Shown piece by piece: positions 12,038-24,181 of a stretch of 64,000 nucleotides of DNA (position 1 is the stretch's first letter; each line of letters opens with the position of its first letter). Source of the DNA: Juglans regia (lineage: Eukaryota > Streptophyta > Magnoliopsida > Fagales > Juglandaceae); the NCBI RefSeq assembly GCF_001411555.2, contig NC_049912.1, forward strand, positions 17,902,341 through 17,966,340. Direction: 5' to 3'. Below the pieces are notes generated by a model, which had not been told where the DNA came from, did not search any database, and saw only the letters and a program-made list of their open reading frames with translations. A program made the position numbers and the translations under genes.

Positions 12038-12473
12038 CCATGGAGCTTTTCAAAGTTCCATCAGTACAAGTATTAACAAAGGGGGAAGGAAATACAGTAC
12101 GAAAATAATAATAATAAAAAAAAGAAGAAAATCCCAGTAAATTTCTGTACCAAATGGCAAATAGACTTGACCCAGTTGGCTGAACCCTAACCTCACACAC
12201 CACAAGTACAACCAACCAACCAACCCTCTTTCCCTTTTCCCCTCAGATGATCTGTTGGATATTTGCTGTGTTAACTTCTCACTAGACATAACATCTGTTA
12301 TGTTAAGGACCATTAGTCTACACCTTTAACAGTCCTACTTCTTTCTTTACAAGTGAATTAAGAGTGATGGAAGATGGAAATAAGACCATCACCATTCCAA
12401 GTAAAACTCTAATTCCTGCTACTTCAACAGATAATATGCAGGAAAAGAAGTCCTGATGGAACATTAATGTAAT

Positions 12474-14860
12474 CTACAGGTCTAATTTCACCCATTCATA
12501 TCTCCCTGGAAGCGGCTTCTCGTTCACAGGATCAAAGTTGTACCTGCAGATAAACCCGAATCGACAAACATTAATATCAGCTAATGGGATGGTAACTAAA
12601 TCTTGCTACTGGAATTTTTTAAAGTCTAGAGCAATCTGAATCAATTAAATCTTGCTAATGGGAAATGTTTGTGGCATACTTTTCGATGAATTGTCTTCGC
12701 TGCTCTTCCACAGAAGCAGCAAAAAAATCGTCCATTTCTTGCGTTGTTGGGATGTGCCTCACAGTTGTGTTCTGGGTTCTGCCGTTAGTCTTTGTTGGGC
12801 CGGAAGGCCTGGTGGTAGAACAAGGAGTTCTTATGGTGTCTGGATCCCTCCTAATCAAACTGCAGGGAGTGGATTCCCGAGTACTCCTGTCAACGTAAAG
12901 ATTAATTTTTATAAAAAATGATAGTTGCAGTCGTGAGTGCATCGTGCTATCACTTTAAAAAAAATTAATTTTTTAATAATAAACTCAACTTTTTTTCAAA
13001 ACGACTATACAACGCTTGAGCATTCCACGATTGTATGTAGTATTACTCATTACTCGTGATCAGACCCAATGAAATAAACAGTAATCAGACCCAATGAAAT
13101 AAACTTTGCATATTCCACTTCGAATAATGCAATTGGATCAATATCATGGGAAGATCAAAATGGAGAAACAACATATAGGACAGACTTCATTTTATAGCCC
13201 GTGTGTCGGTACCATCCAAGTTCTAGAAACTAGTAAAAGCATTATCATAAAGCACAATACAACCTCAAAGCAATCAAATCAGAACAAACAAACAACATTT
13301 TCTCCACCGACCGAAAATATATAATACAAAGAAAGGTAGCTGAGTAATAATAGTAGAGAACTGATGGTGCTACGTTCAAGATTCAGAACATATCTTCTTT
13401 TATTTTCTTTTCTTCGCAAGGTTCAGAACATATCACTATAAAGTCTTCTTTTTTTGCTTTTTATATACATTAGACTCGTTACAAAATTTACATCTCCCTT
13501 TTTATATACATAAGTCGGAAAATACCTCAAGAAATGGACTTCTAGTTCTTGAGTAATTTTTTCGAGTCAGTAAGCTTCAAGCAAATGTGATTTTTAAAAT
13601 TAAAAAAAGAAGAAAATACAGATTTTTTTTTTTTTTAAAATTTTAAATTTTAAAAGAAGAAGAAGTTCGGCCGTGAACTCTGAAAACACTACTGACCCAA
13701 AAGAAACATTAAACTAAACATCAATAGGGTCCACCGAGAAATTTATCGAAAACTCGGAAAATATGGAAGCTGAGACGGAAGTTGTTCATATTTCCTTTTA
13801 AGGAATGAATGAAGGTAACACGAAAATTAAAATCTTGCATTTTTCTTGTTAACTGATTTTCCCCCCAAAATCAAAATTTTGCTAAGTGGCTTCAATAAAT
13901 CACCCGCAGTTTCCTTCTCTTCAAACCAAATGCTCAAACCCCAAAGGAATGAAAAGTTCACCACCGCAGATTTAAAATTCCCCGGTCTCCCAACGAAAAC
14001 ACTGAAGCTTTTGTTCATACTATGATTCTAATGCTCAATTCGAATTCCACTCAAAGTACGTGAATTTGAGCCCAAAAACAAAAGTATTCGACACTAACTT
14101 TAAAAAAAAAAAGGAAAAATATTAAAAAAAAAAAAAAGAAAAGTAACGTAAACCAGAGAAAAAAAATAAAAGAAAGAAAACCCCCCCGATGAATTCAAAT
14201 CGAAATTTTCTTTATTTTCCCTCCCTTTCCCAGCAACCAAACAGAGGCTAAAGAAAGCAACAGCCCCCCAATGGAGAGGTTTGAGGTTAAAGAAACAATA
14301 AAAATGAAACCCGAAAAAAAAACCCACCTCTCTCTACCTTCGAACTCCAAAACATTCTCCCCAAACGAAGCTTCCTCAAGTCCCAAGTCACCATTGTTGT
14401 TCTTGCTACTCTTTTTCTTCTTTTCTTGAAGGCCTTCTTTAGCACCACCCACAACCTTCTTCGCCTCCTCCTCTTCCAAGGGCCCAGGGGAGACTGGCCC
14501 ATCGGAGGCAGAGCCCACTCTAAGCCTCGACCCAGACCTAGGGTTTGATTTGGGGATAGAATTATCCATATCCGGGATTTGATTTTGATGCTGCACGCAG
14601 CTTTCTATATAGTTGGGTCCCTGTTTGTGGCGCTTGGGTACAGAGCCGTGGCCAGAAAGAACGATTGGAGGCTTCTGGAGACGGCGGCTCCGGAGCTGGA
14701 GGTAGGAGACGGAGCCGGTATCGGTAGTGGGAGAAGGAGTGGCAGGGGACTCCTGGAGGGCTAGGGTTCTGGCGCGTGTGCGTACCCCGAGGGAGGACTG
14801 GGAGACCTCCATGACGGCAACCTCGCCTGTAGTTTTGGCCTTGCGAATATACTTCCCCAT
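12474..14860 (-). CDS. KRP: Cyclin-dependent kinase inhibitor, KRP/ICK family, complete
   Basis: KRPs bind CDKA/cyclin D in the nucleus and block cell-cycle kinase activity; the family is related to mammalian p27Kip1 only in the C-terminal box. Three exons: 14860-14328, 12886-12680, 12543-12474. They join to 810 bases, or 269 residues, with donors AG|gtgggt and AA|gtatgc. N-terminal MGKYIRKAK and [19 protein letters not shown], then [14 protein letters not shown], are KRP signature motifs, best matching the KRP3/4/5 branch. An acidic, lysine-rich middle follows. Exon 2 opens with [20 protein letters not shown]. The inhibitor box runs from [20 protein letters not shown] across intron 2 into [20 protein letters not shown] at the extreme C-terminus. 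Intron 1 is 1441 bases, AT-rich, with no gene in it. Which numbered KRP it is cannot be settled by eye. Confidence 0.95.
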
Positions 14861-14941
14861 GATTCTGATATGCTCCCTCTTCTGTATGCTTCAAAAGCCA
14901 ATAATCCGAGATAAGCCAAAAGATTTGAATTCAATTCTCAT

Positions 14942-14958
14942 GAGAGAGAGAGAGAGAG
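14942..14958. repeat. (GA)n microsatellite in KRP 5' leader (copy A)
   Basis: About eight GA units between the KRP TATA-like box and its start codon, read as CT in the transcript. Copy B has about fifteen units at 43068-43098. Confidence 0.85.
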
Positions 14959-14992
14959 GGGCATTTGTAATTTTGTAGTGTCTCTGGCTTCG

Positions 14993-15002
14993 TATATATA
15001 AA
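14993..15002 (-). promoter_or_regulatory. TATA box of KRP
   Basis: TTTATATATA on the minus strand about 135 bases upstream of the ATG, with an ATTGG (inverted CCAAT) a few bases further upstream. The spacing would give a 5' UTR of roughly 100 bases. Confidence 0.6.
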
Positions 15003-15944
15003 CGCCAATAGGGTTGTGGAGGAAGTCAGTCTGTCTGGGCCACTGTACTTCGAATTTCTCTTCTTTTTTTTTTTTTTTCTTTCCACTTCGATTTCTTCCT
15101 CTCCACTACTGCTTCACACTTGTTTCGGTTTATCCTTATCATCTGTTTCTTTTATTTTTTCTGATATTTTATTTTATTTTGAAGAACAAAAGTCTTGCAC
15201 ACAAATTAATACTTTTAGCTATATTTAATTATTGTAATAATATGTTACCTGATTGACATAATTTTAAAATTTTAAAATAAGAATATGGAGTTTAAAACCC
15301 GCCTCCGCCAATTATATTTAAAAAAAAATACTAAATTTTATAATAACAAGAGTTTCACATTAGAATTTCAAAATTTTGTATTTCTCATTTTTTAATGTTA
15401 AATACAACTTATCTTGTTTACCTTTTTTTTGTCAATCAAACTCAAGAAAATCTTTTTCTTTGTTTGATAATCTGAGATTGGTATGGTTTTGATAGTCTAC
15501 CCATTTTGGTTTTGGGTATTGATAATGCTCTTATCTTGTTTGTGCTAGATAAGGATTTACACAACTGGCTCACAATTTTGGTAAATCCTTGATTTTAATT
15601 AATTGAAGATGCTTCTTGGATTAAAATCAAATGAAAAAGGTGCTCAACTCAGAATCCATTCAAATTCATCTTCAGAATGATGTACCAAATAATTCAATTG
15701 AACCCAGAATATTTAATTTCTCAGCTCTTCCTAAGTCTGTCCTTTGACCACTAGGCTGCCAAACCAATTCAATTGGCTTAGGAACTTGCAAAGAAGGAAG
15801 AAGGAAAGTTTCATGATTCTCTCCCATGCTTTAAATTGGTACAAAGACCATTTACTACTTTCAAGCTTTGACTCCCAGCACAATAAATAAATAATCTCTT
15901 ACAGATTTAATTTATAAGAAAACTTTAGTTTTATCTTCATTTGT
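15003..15944. other. Intergenic upstream of KRP, no gene
   Basis: Pyrimidine-rich tract at 15060-15180, then AT-rich sequence. No coding frame with recognisable content. Confidence 0.5.
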
Positions 15945-16125
15945 TTTTGCAAATAAGTGAAATAAATTGAGATAAAAGTTAAAAATTAAATAAAATATTA
16001 TTATAATATTATTTTTATTTTAAAATTTTAAAAAGTTAAATTGTTTATTTTATTTTATGTAAAAATTTGAGAAAATTGTAATGATTAGATGAGATGAGAA
16101 TGTTTGTGAAAACAAACAAGGTCTA
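15945..16125. mobile_element. Degenerate Tourist-like MITE (copy A)
   Basis: Internal sequence matches the family at 58805-59003: AAGTTAAATTGTTTATTTTATTTTATG, broken here by substitutions, then GTAATGATTAGATGAGATGAG and the end AACAAACAAGG. The left terminus is poorly preserved. Confidence 0.45.
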
Positions 16126-16753
16126 ATCTTATAATGTTAAGAATGTGCATTCTAAACCAATGAAGCATAATGGTAAGCCATGTACGAGTCTATCCTTTGT
16201 TACTATACAAGTAATAATATTCATATAACATATTTCATAATATATATTGTAAAATAAGGATATTTTAGTAAAATAATATTACTTTAATAAGTTAGTTTAC
16301 AAAAATAATATTCTTTTTAAAATATTATTATATAAAATGTTGTGAAAAATGACAGTATATTTATCATTTTTGGTTACTATAAAGAGGGGCTCAGCAAAAA
16401 TACCTGCACTTACATAAAGAGGGGCTAGAGCTCATGTTTTGGATGTGTGTTTAGTGTACTTGACTTAGAAGATGGTGGCTAACAAACCATCGGCATCTTC
16501 ATTTGCCTTTTATGACTTCAATATGTCTTATCTTTGCACACGCAAATACCTTTGGAAAACTTCAAAGTAATTTTAAAATTTTTAATGAATATTTAATGTT
16601 ATACTCACATAAATAAATAATAATAAATTATAATGGGAGCCACACGCTATGTGCATTCTCTTTGAAGAACTCCATCCTTGAAATTTGGATAGGATCTAAG
16701 AGACCTCTTTTAGGCTTCATCCTCTCTATTTTTTTTGCGATCAATGTCACTAG

Positions 16754-17240
16754 CAGGGATGTAATCAATTTGGTCCAGTCTAATTTTAGATAAAATTTAG
16801 AGTTGAACTAATATGTACCGATTTTACATTTTCAAGAACCGATTACGCACCGATTATTCTCCTAAACCGGTACCTCCAATTTTATCGGTTTCGATTTGAA
16901 TTGGTCCGGTTTTCCAATTTAAATAGTATTAATATTATGACATAAAATGTAATTAATATACTAATATATATTAGTATTAATAATATATTATGTATTTATT
17001 AAAATGAATATGTTAAGAATTTATTAGGTCATAAAATGTTATTAATATATATATATATATATTTTATGTTTAAAACATATGATCAAATAAACTTTCATAT
17101 TTAAGATAAAAATTTTATGTTATAAATTGTAATAACATTATCTTATATATAATTATAATTTATATTATTATATATATAAATATTATATAATATAAAAATA
17201 TTATATATAATATTAAAAAAATTAAATTAACGAGCCAAAT
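16754..17240. mobile_element. hAT-like dispersed repeat, right end not found
   Basis: Begins CAGGGATGTAATCAATTTGG, followed by repeated CCGATT/CCGGTTT blocks and a long AT-rich tail. It resembles the left end of CAGGG-type hAT derivatives. No matching inverted end is seen before the Copia LTR at about 17241, so it is probably truncated or interrupted. Low confidence. Confidence 0.35.
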
Positions 17241-17838
17241 TGTTGGAAAAAGAGCATTTTCTTTTATTAATTTAAGATCCAATTAATGCTTGTTACGGAA
17301 TGAATACTACTAACTTCTCAAGATAAAGGTCAAACTCAAGTCAAGTGAAAAGAGTAGTAGTCCAACCCATGTAGTCAATACCTAGTTATAGTCTTCAAGT
17401 GTTATCCTTAGGTCTCATATCTCTTGTAGACTCTTATATATATAATTGCTTTGTACCTCAATGTTTATAAATAATCAAAGGCTTCACCTAGTTTTGGTGA
17501 GCTATCAAGACCAGGTTAGACAAACGTCCCTCTCTAATCAGTAATCATGCATGGTTGACCCCTCCATCGTCCTCTGAAATGTCCCCCCAACTCTCCATCA
17601 TCTATTATTGCCCTTCACGCCCTAATCACCATTAAATTGATGCGGGACAGCTACTTATTGTAGAAGGTTCAGGTAGTTCCTTATCTCAACAAGGCAGCAC
17701 CTTCACATTTTGGTTGATGACAGCTTCTCATGTTCATCGCCTGTAATCACTACACCAACGAATCAGACCGTAAACAACCCGACATACACGTCATGGATGC
17801 TATAAATTCCTCCCTATCCGAGACGATCTTAACTGATC

Positions 17839-18469
17839 ATGTCGTCAAATGTTCCACCTTGCCCGCTGTCAGTCACTCTTGAGAGTATGTTTACGGCTAC
17901 TTCACGAGCGTGCTCTATGAATCTCCATTATCAACTTGCCACTCTCAACAGAGGGAAGATCCCTGTTGCAGATTACTTCCACAAGTTCACCAACCTTGCT
18001 GATACTTTGGTCACAATCGATCCGCCCCTTGATGATTTTGAACTCGTTACATCTCTTTTAGCAGTCATGGTCTTGAGTTTTACTCCTTTGTCACCTCTGT
18101 TACCACACGCGTGGAGCCAATCTCTCTTCAAGATCTCTATGGCTACTTGCTCACGAACTTCACCTCGAGCAAGATCGACCCATTGCTGATCTGTCTATGG
18201 CTAGTGCTAATGTTATTAGTAAATCTCTAGGTCTCCTCGGCCTGGTTCTGGTAGGCGATCCCAGTATTCCTCCAATGGCCGTGGCTCTAACTCCTCTGGC
18301 AACAACCGTGGCTCTTGAGGCAGGGGGTGTGGGCCGTGGCCGCAGTTTCTCCTCCTCCTCTTCCTCGAGATTAATCTGTCAAGTTTGCAATAAGGCTGGA
18401 TACACTGTCCTCTGCTGCTTTCACCGTTTTGATAACAATTATCAAAGTGACAACTCCACCACCATGTAG
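17839..18469 (+). pseudogene. Copia gag remnant
   Basis: The first frame contains SMNLHYQLATLNRGKIPVAD followed by YFHKFTNLADTL, a Copia-type gag (UBN2/Retrotran_gag) signature. After about 18090 the original reading moves to other frames: ELHLEQDRPIADLSMASANV is readable one frame away. It then continues to a zinc-knuckle region CQVCNKAGYTVLCCFHRFD. There the expected histidine of the CCHC knuckle is tyrosine and an aspartate before the last cysteine is cysteine. Frameshifts plus a damaged knuckle make this a pseudogene. Confidence 0.75.
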
Positions 18470-18474
18470 GCCTA

Positions 18475-18479
18475 TGTAA
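18475..18479. repeat. Target-site duplication TGTAA, left of the Gypsy element
   Basis: TGTAA immediately precedes the left LTR and recurs at 24182-24186 immediately after the right LTR. A 5-bp duplication is standard for Ty3/Gypsy integration. Confidence 0.9.
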
Positions 18480-19007
18480 TGTAAGAATTCTCTTACGTCT
18501 GGATGTATGTAAATAACAGGACTAGAACAGTAAGAACGAGATTGATGCTGATGAAAACTTACCTCATAGATTCATACGTATTGGGGTATTTGAGGTCCCC
18601 AAATTCCTCCATAAACGAAATACAAGTAAAGATGAAAATGCTCCAGAATGAATCACACATCCATTCGGCGTGGGACTTAACTGACTCAACAAGAATTTAC
18701 TAAAATGCCTCCACAATGACCGAGTCCAGGGGAATTACTACACGCACCGTTTTATACTAAACGGTGCACTTCACCCGTAACCCCCCCTTACACATTTAAA
18801 CTACACCGTTTCTTTATTACTTAAAGTGATGTCGTTCCAGCATTCACTTTGCTGAAGCAACGTCGTTTGGATAACACCCGTAAGACTTAATTCCCAATTC
18901 GCACTCCCGTATCTCCATTTCACGATCTGCTATCAATCCGCCCCTCTTTCGAACCCTAAAGCTTCCTCCTTTACTTCCATGATTCTTCACACCGTAGCTC
19001 CCTTACA
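18480..19007 (-). repeat. Gypsy 3' LTR (copy A)
   Basis: A 528-bp LTR beginning TGTAAG and ending CTTACA. By eye it differs from its partner at 23655 at about a dozen bases plus one indel. The first 16 bases after T include an inverted repeat GTAAGA/TCTTAC. Confidence 0.9.
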
Positions 19008-19018
19008 TTCCCCCACCC

Positions 19019-20166
19019 TTATAAGACATTGTCCACAAGGTGTGGATACAAAGCCCTAAGTTTCCAGAGATTTTCCCATGAATTTTCCCCCTCCGAGAGT
19101 CCGACCCATTTGATCAATACCTCTGTAGTAGCTCGGCCTCCTTGTTGTCTCATGCGTCGATCACGCACAACTTCCGGCTCGGGAATCACTTCCCCTTCGC
19201 TGTTGGTAGGTGGCAGCGTCGCAAGTGGTTGAGTCCGTTCTCCTAGCTTCTTCTTCAAGCAAGACACGTGGAAGACTGGATGGATTTGAGACGAGGGAGG
19301 TAGCTCGAGTCTGTAGGCCACGGATCCGAGCCTTTGGAGCACTTTGAAGGGCCCATAGAAGCGAGGTGCAAGCTTCATGTTTCTGCGGAGTGCCACTGTC
19401 TTCTGGCGGTACGGCTGCAGGCGAAGGTATACCCAGTCCCCAACACTAAACTGTCTTTCAGTTCTCTTTTTATCCGCATAATATTTCATCCTGTCCTGAG
19501 CTGCCTTAAGATTATTCTTTAAGAGTTGTAAATTTTGTTCTCTGTTTTGCAATAGTTGGTCAACTGTCGGGTTGTTCGATGTGCCTGGAATGTAGTCGAT
19601 TAGCCTTGGGGGAGGATAACCGTAGAGAGCCTCAAAAGGTGTTAACTTGGTTGAGCTGTGGTAGGTGCTGTTGTACCACCACTCGGCTAACGGTAGCCAC
19701 TAGCTCCACCCCGTGGGTTTAGATCCTGCGTAGCACCTCAGATAACCTTCTACGACCTTGTTCACAGCTTCCGTCTGGCCATCGCTCTGCGGATGGTACG
19801 CTGAGCTTTAGTCTAGGGAAGTGCCTTGTAGGGCGAATAGCTCCTTCCAGAAGGAACTCAGGAATATCGGATCCCTGTCGGATACTATGGTTTTTGGAAG
19901 ACCATGCAATTTGAAGACAGATCCGAAAAACACCTTGCCACTTCTTGAGCTGTATAGGGATGGGATAGGGTCATGAAGTGCCCGTACTTAGTGAAACAAT
20001 CCACTACGACAAAAATTACAAAACAACCCTTAGACTTTGGCAGCCCTTCCACAAAGTCCATCGAAATATCTACCCACGCTTGTTGAGGTATGTGCAGTGG
20101 TTGTAGAAGCCCTGCTGGGGGTAACGTTTCATACTTAGAAGCCTGACAAATTTCACACTCCCTCAC
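19019..20166 (-). pseudogene. Gypsy integrase and chromodomain, broken
   Basis: The upstream part (19885-20166) reads [20 protein letters not shown] and [17 protein letters not shown], the integrase zinc-binding end and the start of the catalytic core with its first aspartates. Stops and frame changes follow at 19560-19885. The C-terminal part (19019-19552) reads GDWVYLRLQPYRQ, then HPVFHVSCLKKKLGE, then VLIKWVGLSEGENSWENLWK, a chromodomain-like module that gives chromoviruses their name. The integrase is not a single open frame, so it is non-functional. Confidence 0.8.
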
Positions 20167-22337
20167 CTATTTTTTTATATCCTTTTTCATCCCTGGCCAA
20201 TAGAAGTCCCTTTTTTCCCTTTGATAGGTTTTTAAGTACCCCAAATGTCCCGCCATAGGGTCTGTATGAATAAACTGAAGTACTTTCAATTTGAACGGTG
20301 AGTCTGGAACTATAAAAATTCTGCCCTTCCTTAAAATTATTCCCTGCTGTAATGTTGTCCCCTTAGGAACCTCTAGATGCTTCAACAACCTTTCTAACAG
20401 ATCTGAGGTTTCTGTGCTATTTTTATAGCTGAGTTTCAGCTCTTCCACCCAATCTGAAGTGGGAAAAGAAATCTGGGCAAGCAAACCCCACTCCTCATTC
20501 TCAACCTCACCTTTTCTCGACAGTGCATCCGCCACGACATTCTCTCTTCCGCTCTTGTACTCAATCTTAAAATCGTAGCCCATCAACTTGCTCACCCATT
20601 TGTGTTGAACTTCTGTCCCAATTTTCTGCTCAAGCAGAAATTTCAGTGCTTGTTGGTCCGTTTTAATAATAAATGACTGCCCCAAAAGGTAGGGTCGCCA
20701 TTTCTGCACTGCTGTCACAATGGCCAGAAATTCCTTCTCATACGTTGATAGTAGTAGAGCTCTTCCCTTTAACATCTTACTCAAAAAAGTAATAGGTTGC
20801 CCCGACTGCATAAGGACAACCCCTATTCCTTTCCCACTAGCATCGCACTCCACTGTGAATGGTTTTGAAAAATCTGGTAAGGCAAGTACGGGTGGACTAG
20901 TCACTGCTTCCTTTAATTGTTTGAAGGCCAGCTCTGCCTCTTGGGTCCAAACAAACCCATTTTTTGTCAACAACTGGGTAAGGGGGGCTGCTAACAGCCC
21001 ATAATGCCTTATAAATTTTCTGTAGTACCCCGTCGACCCCAAAAAACCTTGCAAGGCCTTAGATGTCTTGGGAAATGGCCAATCCAACATGGATTGAATT
21101 TTTGAAGGGTCCGCTTTAACACCTTGGCCAGAAATAATGTGGCCCAAATAATCAACTTCCTCCACCGCGAAACGACACTTTGATTTTTTTGCATACAAAT
21201 AGTGCCGTTTCAGCACCTTCAAAACCTCTCTCAAGTGAATTTCATGCTCATCCGGAGACTTACTATAGACCAAGATGTCATAAAAAAAAACAAGGACAAA
21301 TTTCCTCAAAAAGGGTTTGAATACATCATTCATTAACCCTTGAAATGTGGCTGGAGCGTTGGTGAGGCCAAAAGGTATCACCAAAAACTCGTAATGCCCT
21401 TCATGTGTTCGGAAAGCCGTCTTGGGAATGTCACTAGGCACCACTCTTACTTGGTGATAGCCCGACCGTAGGTCGAGTTTAGAAAAGATCACCGCTCCAA
21501 AGAGTTCATCCAGCAACTCATCTATCACTGGAATTGGAAATTTTGCCTTTACCGTTTCCTTATTAAGTGCCCTATAATCCACGCACAGCCGCCAATTGCC
21601 ATCGGCTTTACGAACCAGCAAAACAGGGCAGAAAAAGGACTAGAACTAGGTCTAATCACTCCCGAACTCAACAACTCAGCCACCATTTTTTCAATTTCTG
21701 TTTTCCGGTAATACGGGTAGCGATATGGCCTATTTGTGATGGGTTGAGTACCCTCCTTGAGCACTATGTGATGGTCATGGGAACGGGGTGGGGGTAGTCC
21801 TTGAGGTTCCTCAAACACCTCCTTAAAGTCTTCTAACAGTGCTGGAAATGGTTCAGCCAGCTTCCCATGTTCTTGGTTCACTTCCCCAACACACATAATC
21901 TGTAAGAAAATTCCCTTCCCTTTTACCATAGTGGCCTTGCAAACTTTTTCACCCTCCTCTACCACTGAAGGGTTTAATTTCAGCACTTTCAACTCAATGG
22001 CCTTTCCATCCAACCAAAAGCTCATCACTAGCTTAGAAAAATCCCAAGTAATAGGGCCCAAGGTTTCCAACCATTGGACTCCCAAAACAATATCACAACC
22101 AGCTAGGTCTAATAAATGAAGAGGAAGCTGAAGCAAATTACCTTGCACCTTAAGCTTGACTGATCTACACAGCCCTTCACTGTTTAGGCCTTCCCCGTTA
22201 GCTACTCGCACCTTCAAGTTGACTAGGTAATCCACTGGCAGCTTCAACTTGGAGGCCACTGTTGCATCAATGAAATTGTGTGAGCTGCCCGAGTCTAGCA
22301 AAATCACCACTTGCTTCCCATTGATACTTCCAATCAC
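20167..22337 (-). pseudogene. Gypsy protease, reverse transcriptase and RNase H, broken
   Basis: The protease region (about 22230-22337) carries VVILLDSGSSHNFID with the DSG active site. Reverse transcriptase continues with DYRALNKETVKAKFPIPVID and DLRSGYHQVRV. The catalytic box reads VLVFFYDILVYS where the family has FFDD, so one catalytic aspartate is tyrosine, in both copies. RNase H reads FTVECDASGKGIGVVLMQSG. The frame shifts between the two open segments near 21550-21621. Known Ty3/Gypsy enzymology predicts an inactive polymerase. Confidence 0.85.
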
Positions 22338-23457
22338 CTCATAGTTCTTACTGTAGGAGTACCAGCTATAGCAGCCAAAGAGATCTCAAGTTCAGCATTG
22401 TCGCTGGTCGCTAACTCTAGAAGCTTGTGCTCTTCTTTTTTTTCACATGGTTCCTCTTCCTCCGTCTCTCCTCCTTCTTCATCCACTTGTAAGAAATAAA
22501 TTCGAGAATTTTTGCAAGTATGGGTGGGATTCCATTTCTCATCGCAATGGAAACATAGGCTTTTTTTCTTTTCTCATCCATATGCATGGATGTCACTGGC
22601 TTAGTAAAACTCATTGGTTTCTTCCATTTATTGTAATTATCATTGGAATAAGAACGCTGGCCAGAATTACCCCCTGCCATGGGCATGGTCCTTTCCTCCG
22701 TCGGTTTGCTGTACTTTCGAGTACGGCTGTGATACTCTTCTTGCATTTTTGCCAAGCCATACGCTGCGTTTAAATTCACTGGATTCAACATCCTTACTGG
22801 TATGCGGAGTTCATCTTTCAGGCCGCTGAGGAAACAACTCAGCTTATGGAGGTCCGATAGGCCCCTCAAGCGATTAGATAATGTTTCGAACTGTGCCATA
22901 TAACTAGCAACAGAGCTGGTTTGCTTGAGTCGTGTCAACGCTTCCATCGGGTCGTCATAAGCTGTTGCACCAAAACGAAGTAGTAATGATCTAGAAAAAG
23001 TATCCCAATCCCTGCATAAGCCCCCATCTGCTGCATTTTGGAACCACACGAGAGCATCCCCTTCCATGTGATACGATGCCATCAACAACCGCTGTGGTAG
23101 TGGTGTTTGATGGAATTCAAAGTAATGGTTAACCTTAAAAAGCCATGCTGCTGGGTTAACACCTTGAAAATGAGGGAATTCAAGTCTGACCCCCCTAGGA
23201 TTGAATCTTCTCGGGTCTGCCTGGTCATTGTCGGGAGGAATTTCATGGTTGAAGGGTGGAGGGGGTGGTGGTGGTTGGATCTGTTGCTGGGCAAAAAGTG
23301 TACGTAACATGTCTTTGATTTCCTTTACATCTACTTTCACCGTACTCACATCAGTTTGCACATTACTGACATCTGATTTTAATTCCAGGATTTCTTGTTG
23401 TTGGTGCTCAACTTGAAGCTGAAGTTGCTGGTGCTTAGATCTGGTATTTTCGGCCAT
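22338..23457 (-). pseudogene. Gypsy gag with frameshift
   Basis: Starts MAENTRSKHQ, then a coiled coil-like heptad region, a proline run, and a Retrotran_gag core with DALVWFQNAADGG and SVASYMAQFETLSNRLRGL. Near 22565, at a T-run (A-run on the coding strand), the frame shifts. The zinc knuckle CFHCDEKWNPTHTC is readable only in the neighbouring frame. The open frame therefore ends in out-of-frame sequence. Confidence 0.8.
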
Positions 23458-23654
23458 GGTAAATGAAATTGTGTGGTGTTGTTTGGGTGAGTGTTTGGCT
23501 TGTAAAATGGGTAGTGAAAATGTAATGTCTAGGTAATGCAATCCGATGTTAGCTGGATTGGTTCTGTTGAATGTAGTGTTTGGTTGGGTATGGAGTTGGT
23601 GATTTACTGGATTTGTTTGGATGTAATGGGCAGGATCGGTGACTTGATACCACT

Positions 23655-24181
23655 TGTAAGAATTCTCTTACGTCTGGATGTATGTAAATGACAGGACTAG
23701 AACAGTAAGAACGAGATTGATGCTGATGAAAACTTACCTCATAGATTCATACGTATTGGGGTATTTGAGGTCCCCAAATTCCTCCATAAACTTAATACAA
23801 GTAAAGATGAAAATGCTCCAGAATGAATCACACATCCATTCGGCGTGGGACTTAACTGACTCAACAAGAATTTACTAAAACGCCCCTACAATGACCGGTT
23901 CCAGGGGAATTACTACACGCACCGTTTTATACTAAACGGTGCACTTCACCCGTAACCCCCCTTACACATTTAAACTACACCGTTTCTTTATTACTTAAAG
24001 TGATGTCGTTCCAGCGTTCACTTTGCTGAAGCAACGTCGTTTGGATAACACTCGTAAGACTTAATTCCCAATTCGCACTCCCGTATCTCAATTTCACGAT
24101 CTGCTATCAATCCGCCCCTCTTTCGAACCTTAAAGCTTCCTCCTTTACTTCCATGATTCTTCACACCGTAGCTCCCTTACA
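23655..24181 (-). repeat. Gypsy 5' LTR (copy A)
   Basis: A 527-bp LTR, TGTAAG...CTTACA, followed by the right target duplication TGTAA (24182-24186). Promoter of the element on minus. Confidence 0.9.

Larger units (their letters stand above)
18480..24181 (-). mobile_element. Ty3/Gypsy chromovirus, full-length, defective (copy A)
   Basis: A 5702-bp element with TG...CA long terminal repeats (18480-19007 and 23655-24181) and a perfect TGTAA target duplication. On minus, a primer-binding site TGGTATCAAGTC lies two bases inside the right (5') LTR, matching the initiator methionine tRNA end TGGTATCA. A polypurine tract AAGGGTGGGGGAA abuts the left (3') LTR. Gag, protease, reverse transcriptase, RNase H, integrase and a C-terminal chromodomain-like segment occur in Ty3/Gypsy order. 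Internal stops and frameshifts break the polyprotein. Small size and chromodomain suggest a Reina-like chromovirus, which is a guess. Confidence 0.92.

Noticed and set aside
14100..14502. Alternative minus-strand frames overlapping KRP exon 1
   Set aside because: They are shadows of the KRP exon or run into its intron. The KRP frame carries all family motifs.
17839..18469. Independent host gene with a zinc knuckle
   Set aside because: The motif order is Copia gag, frames are shifted, and the protease half is found across the Gypsy insertion.
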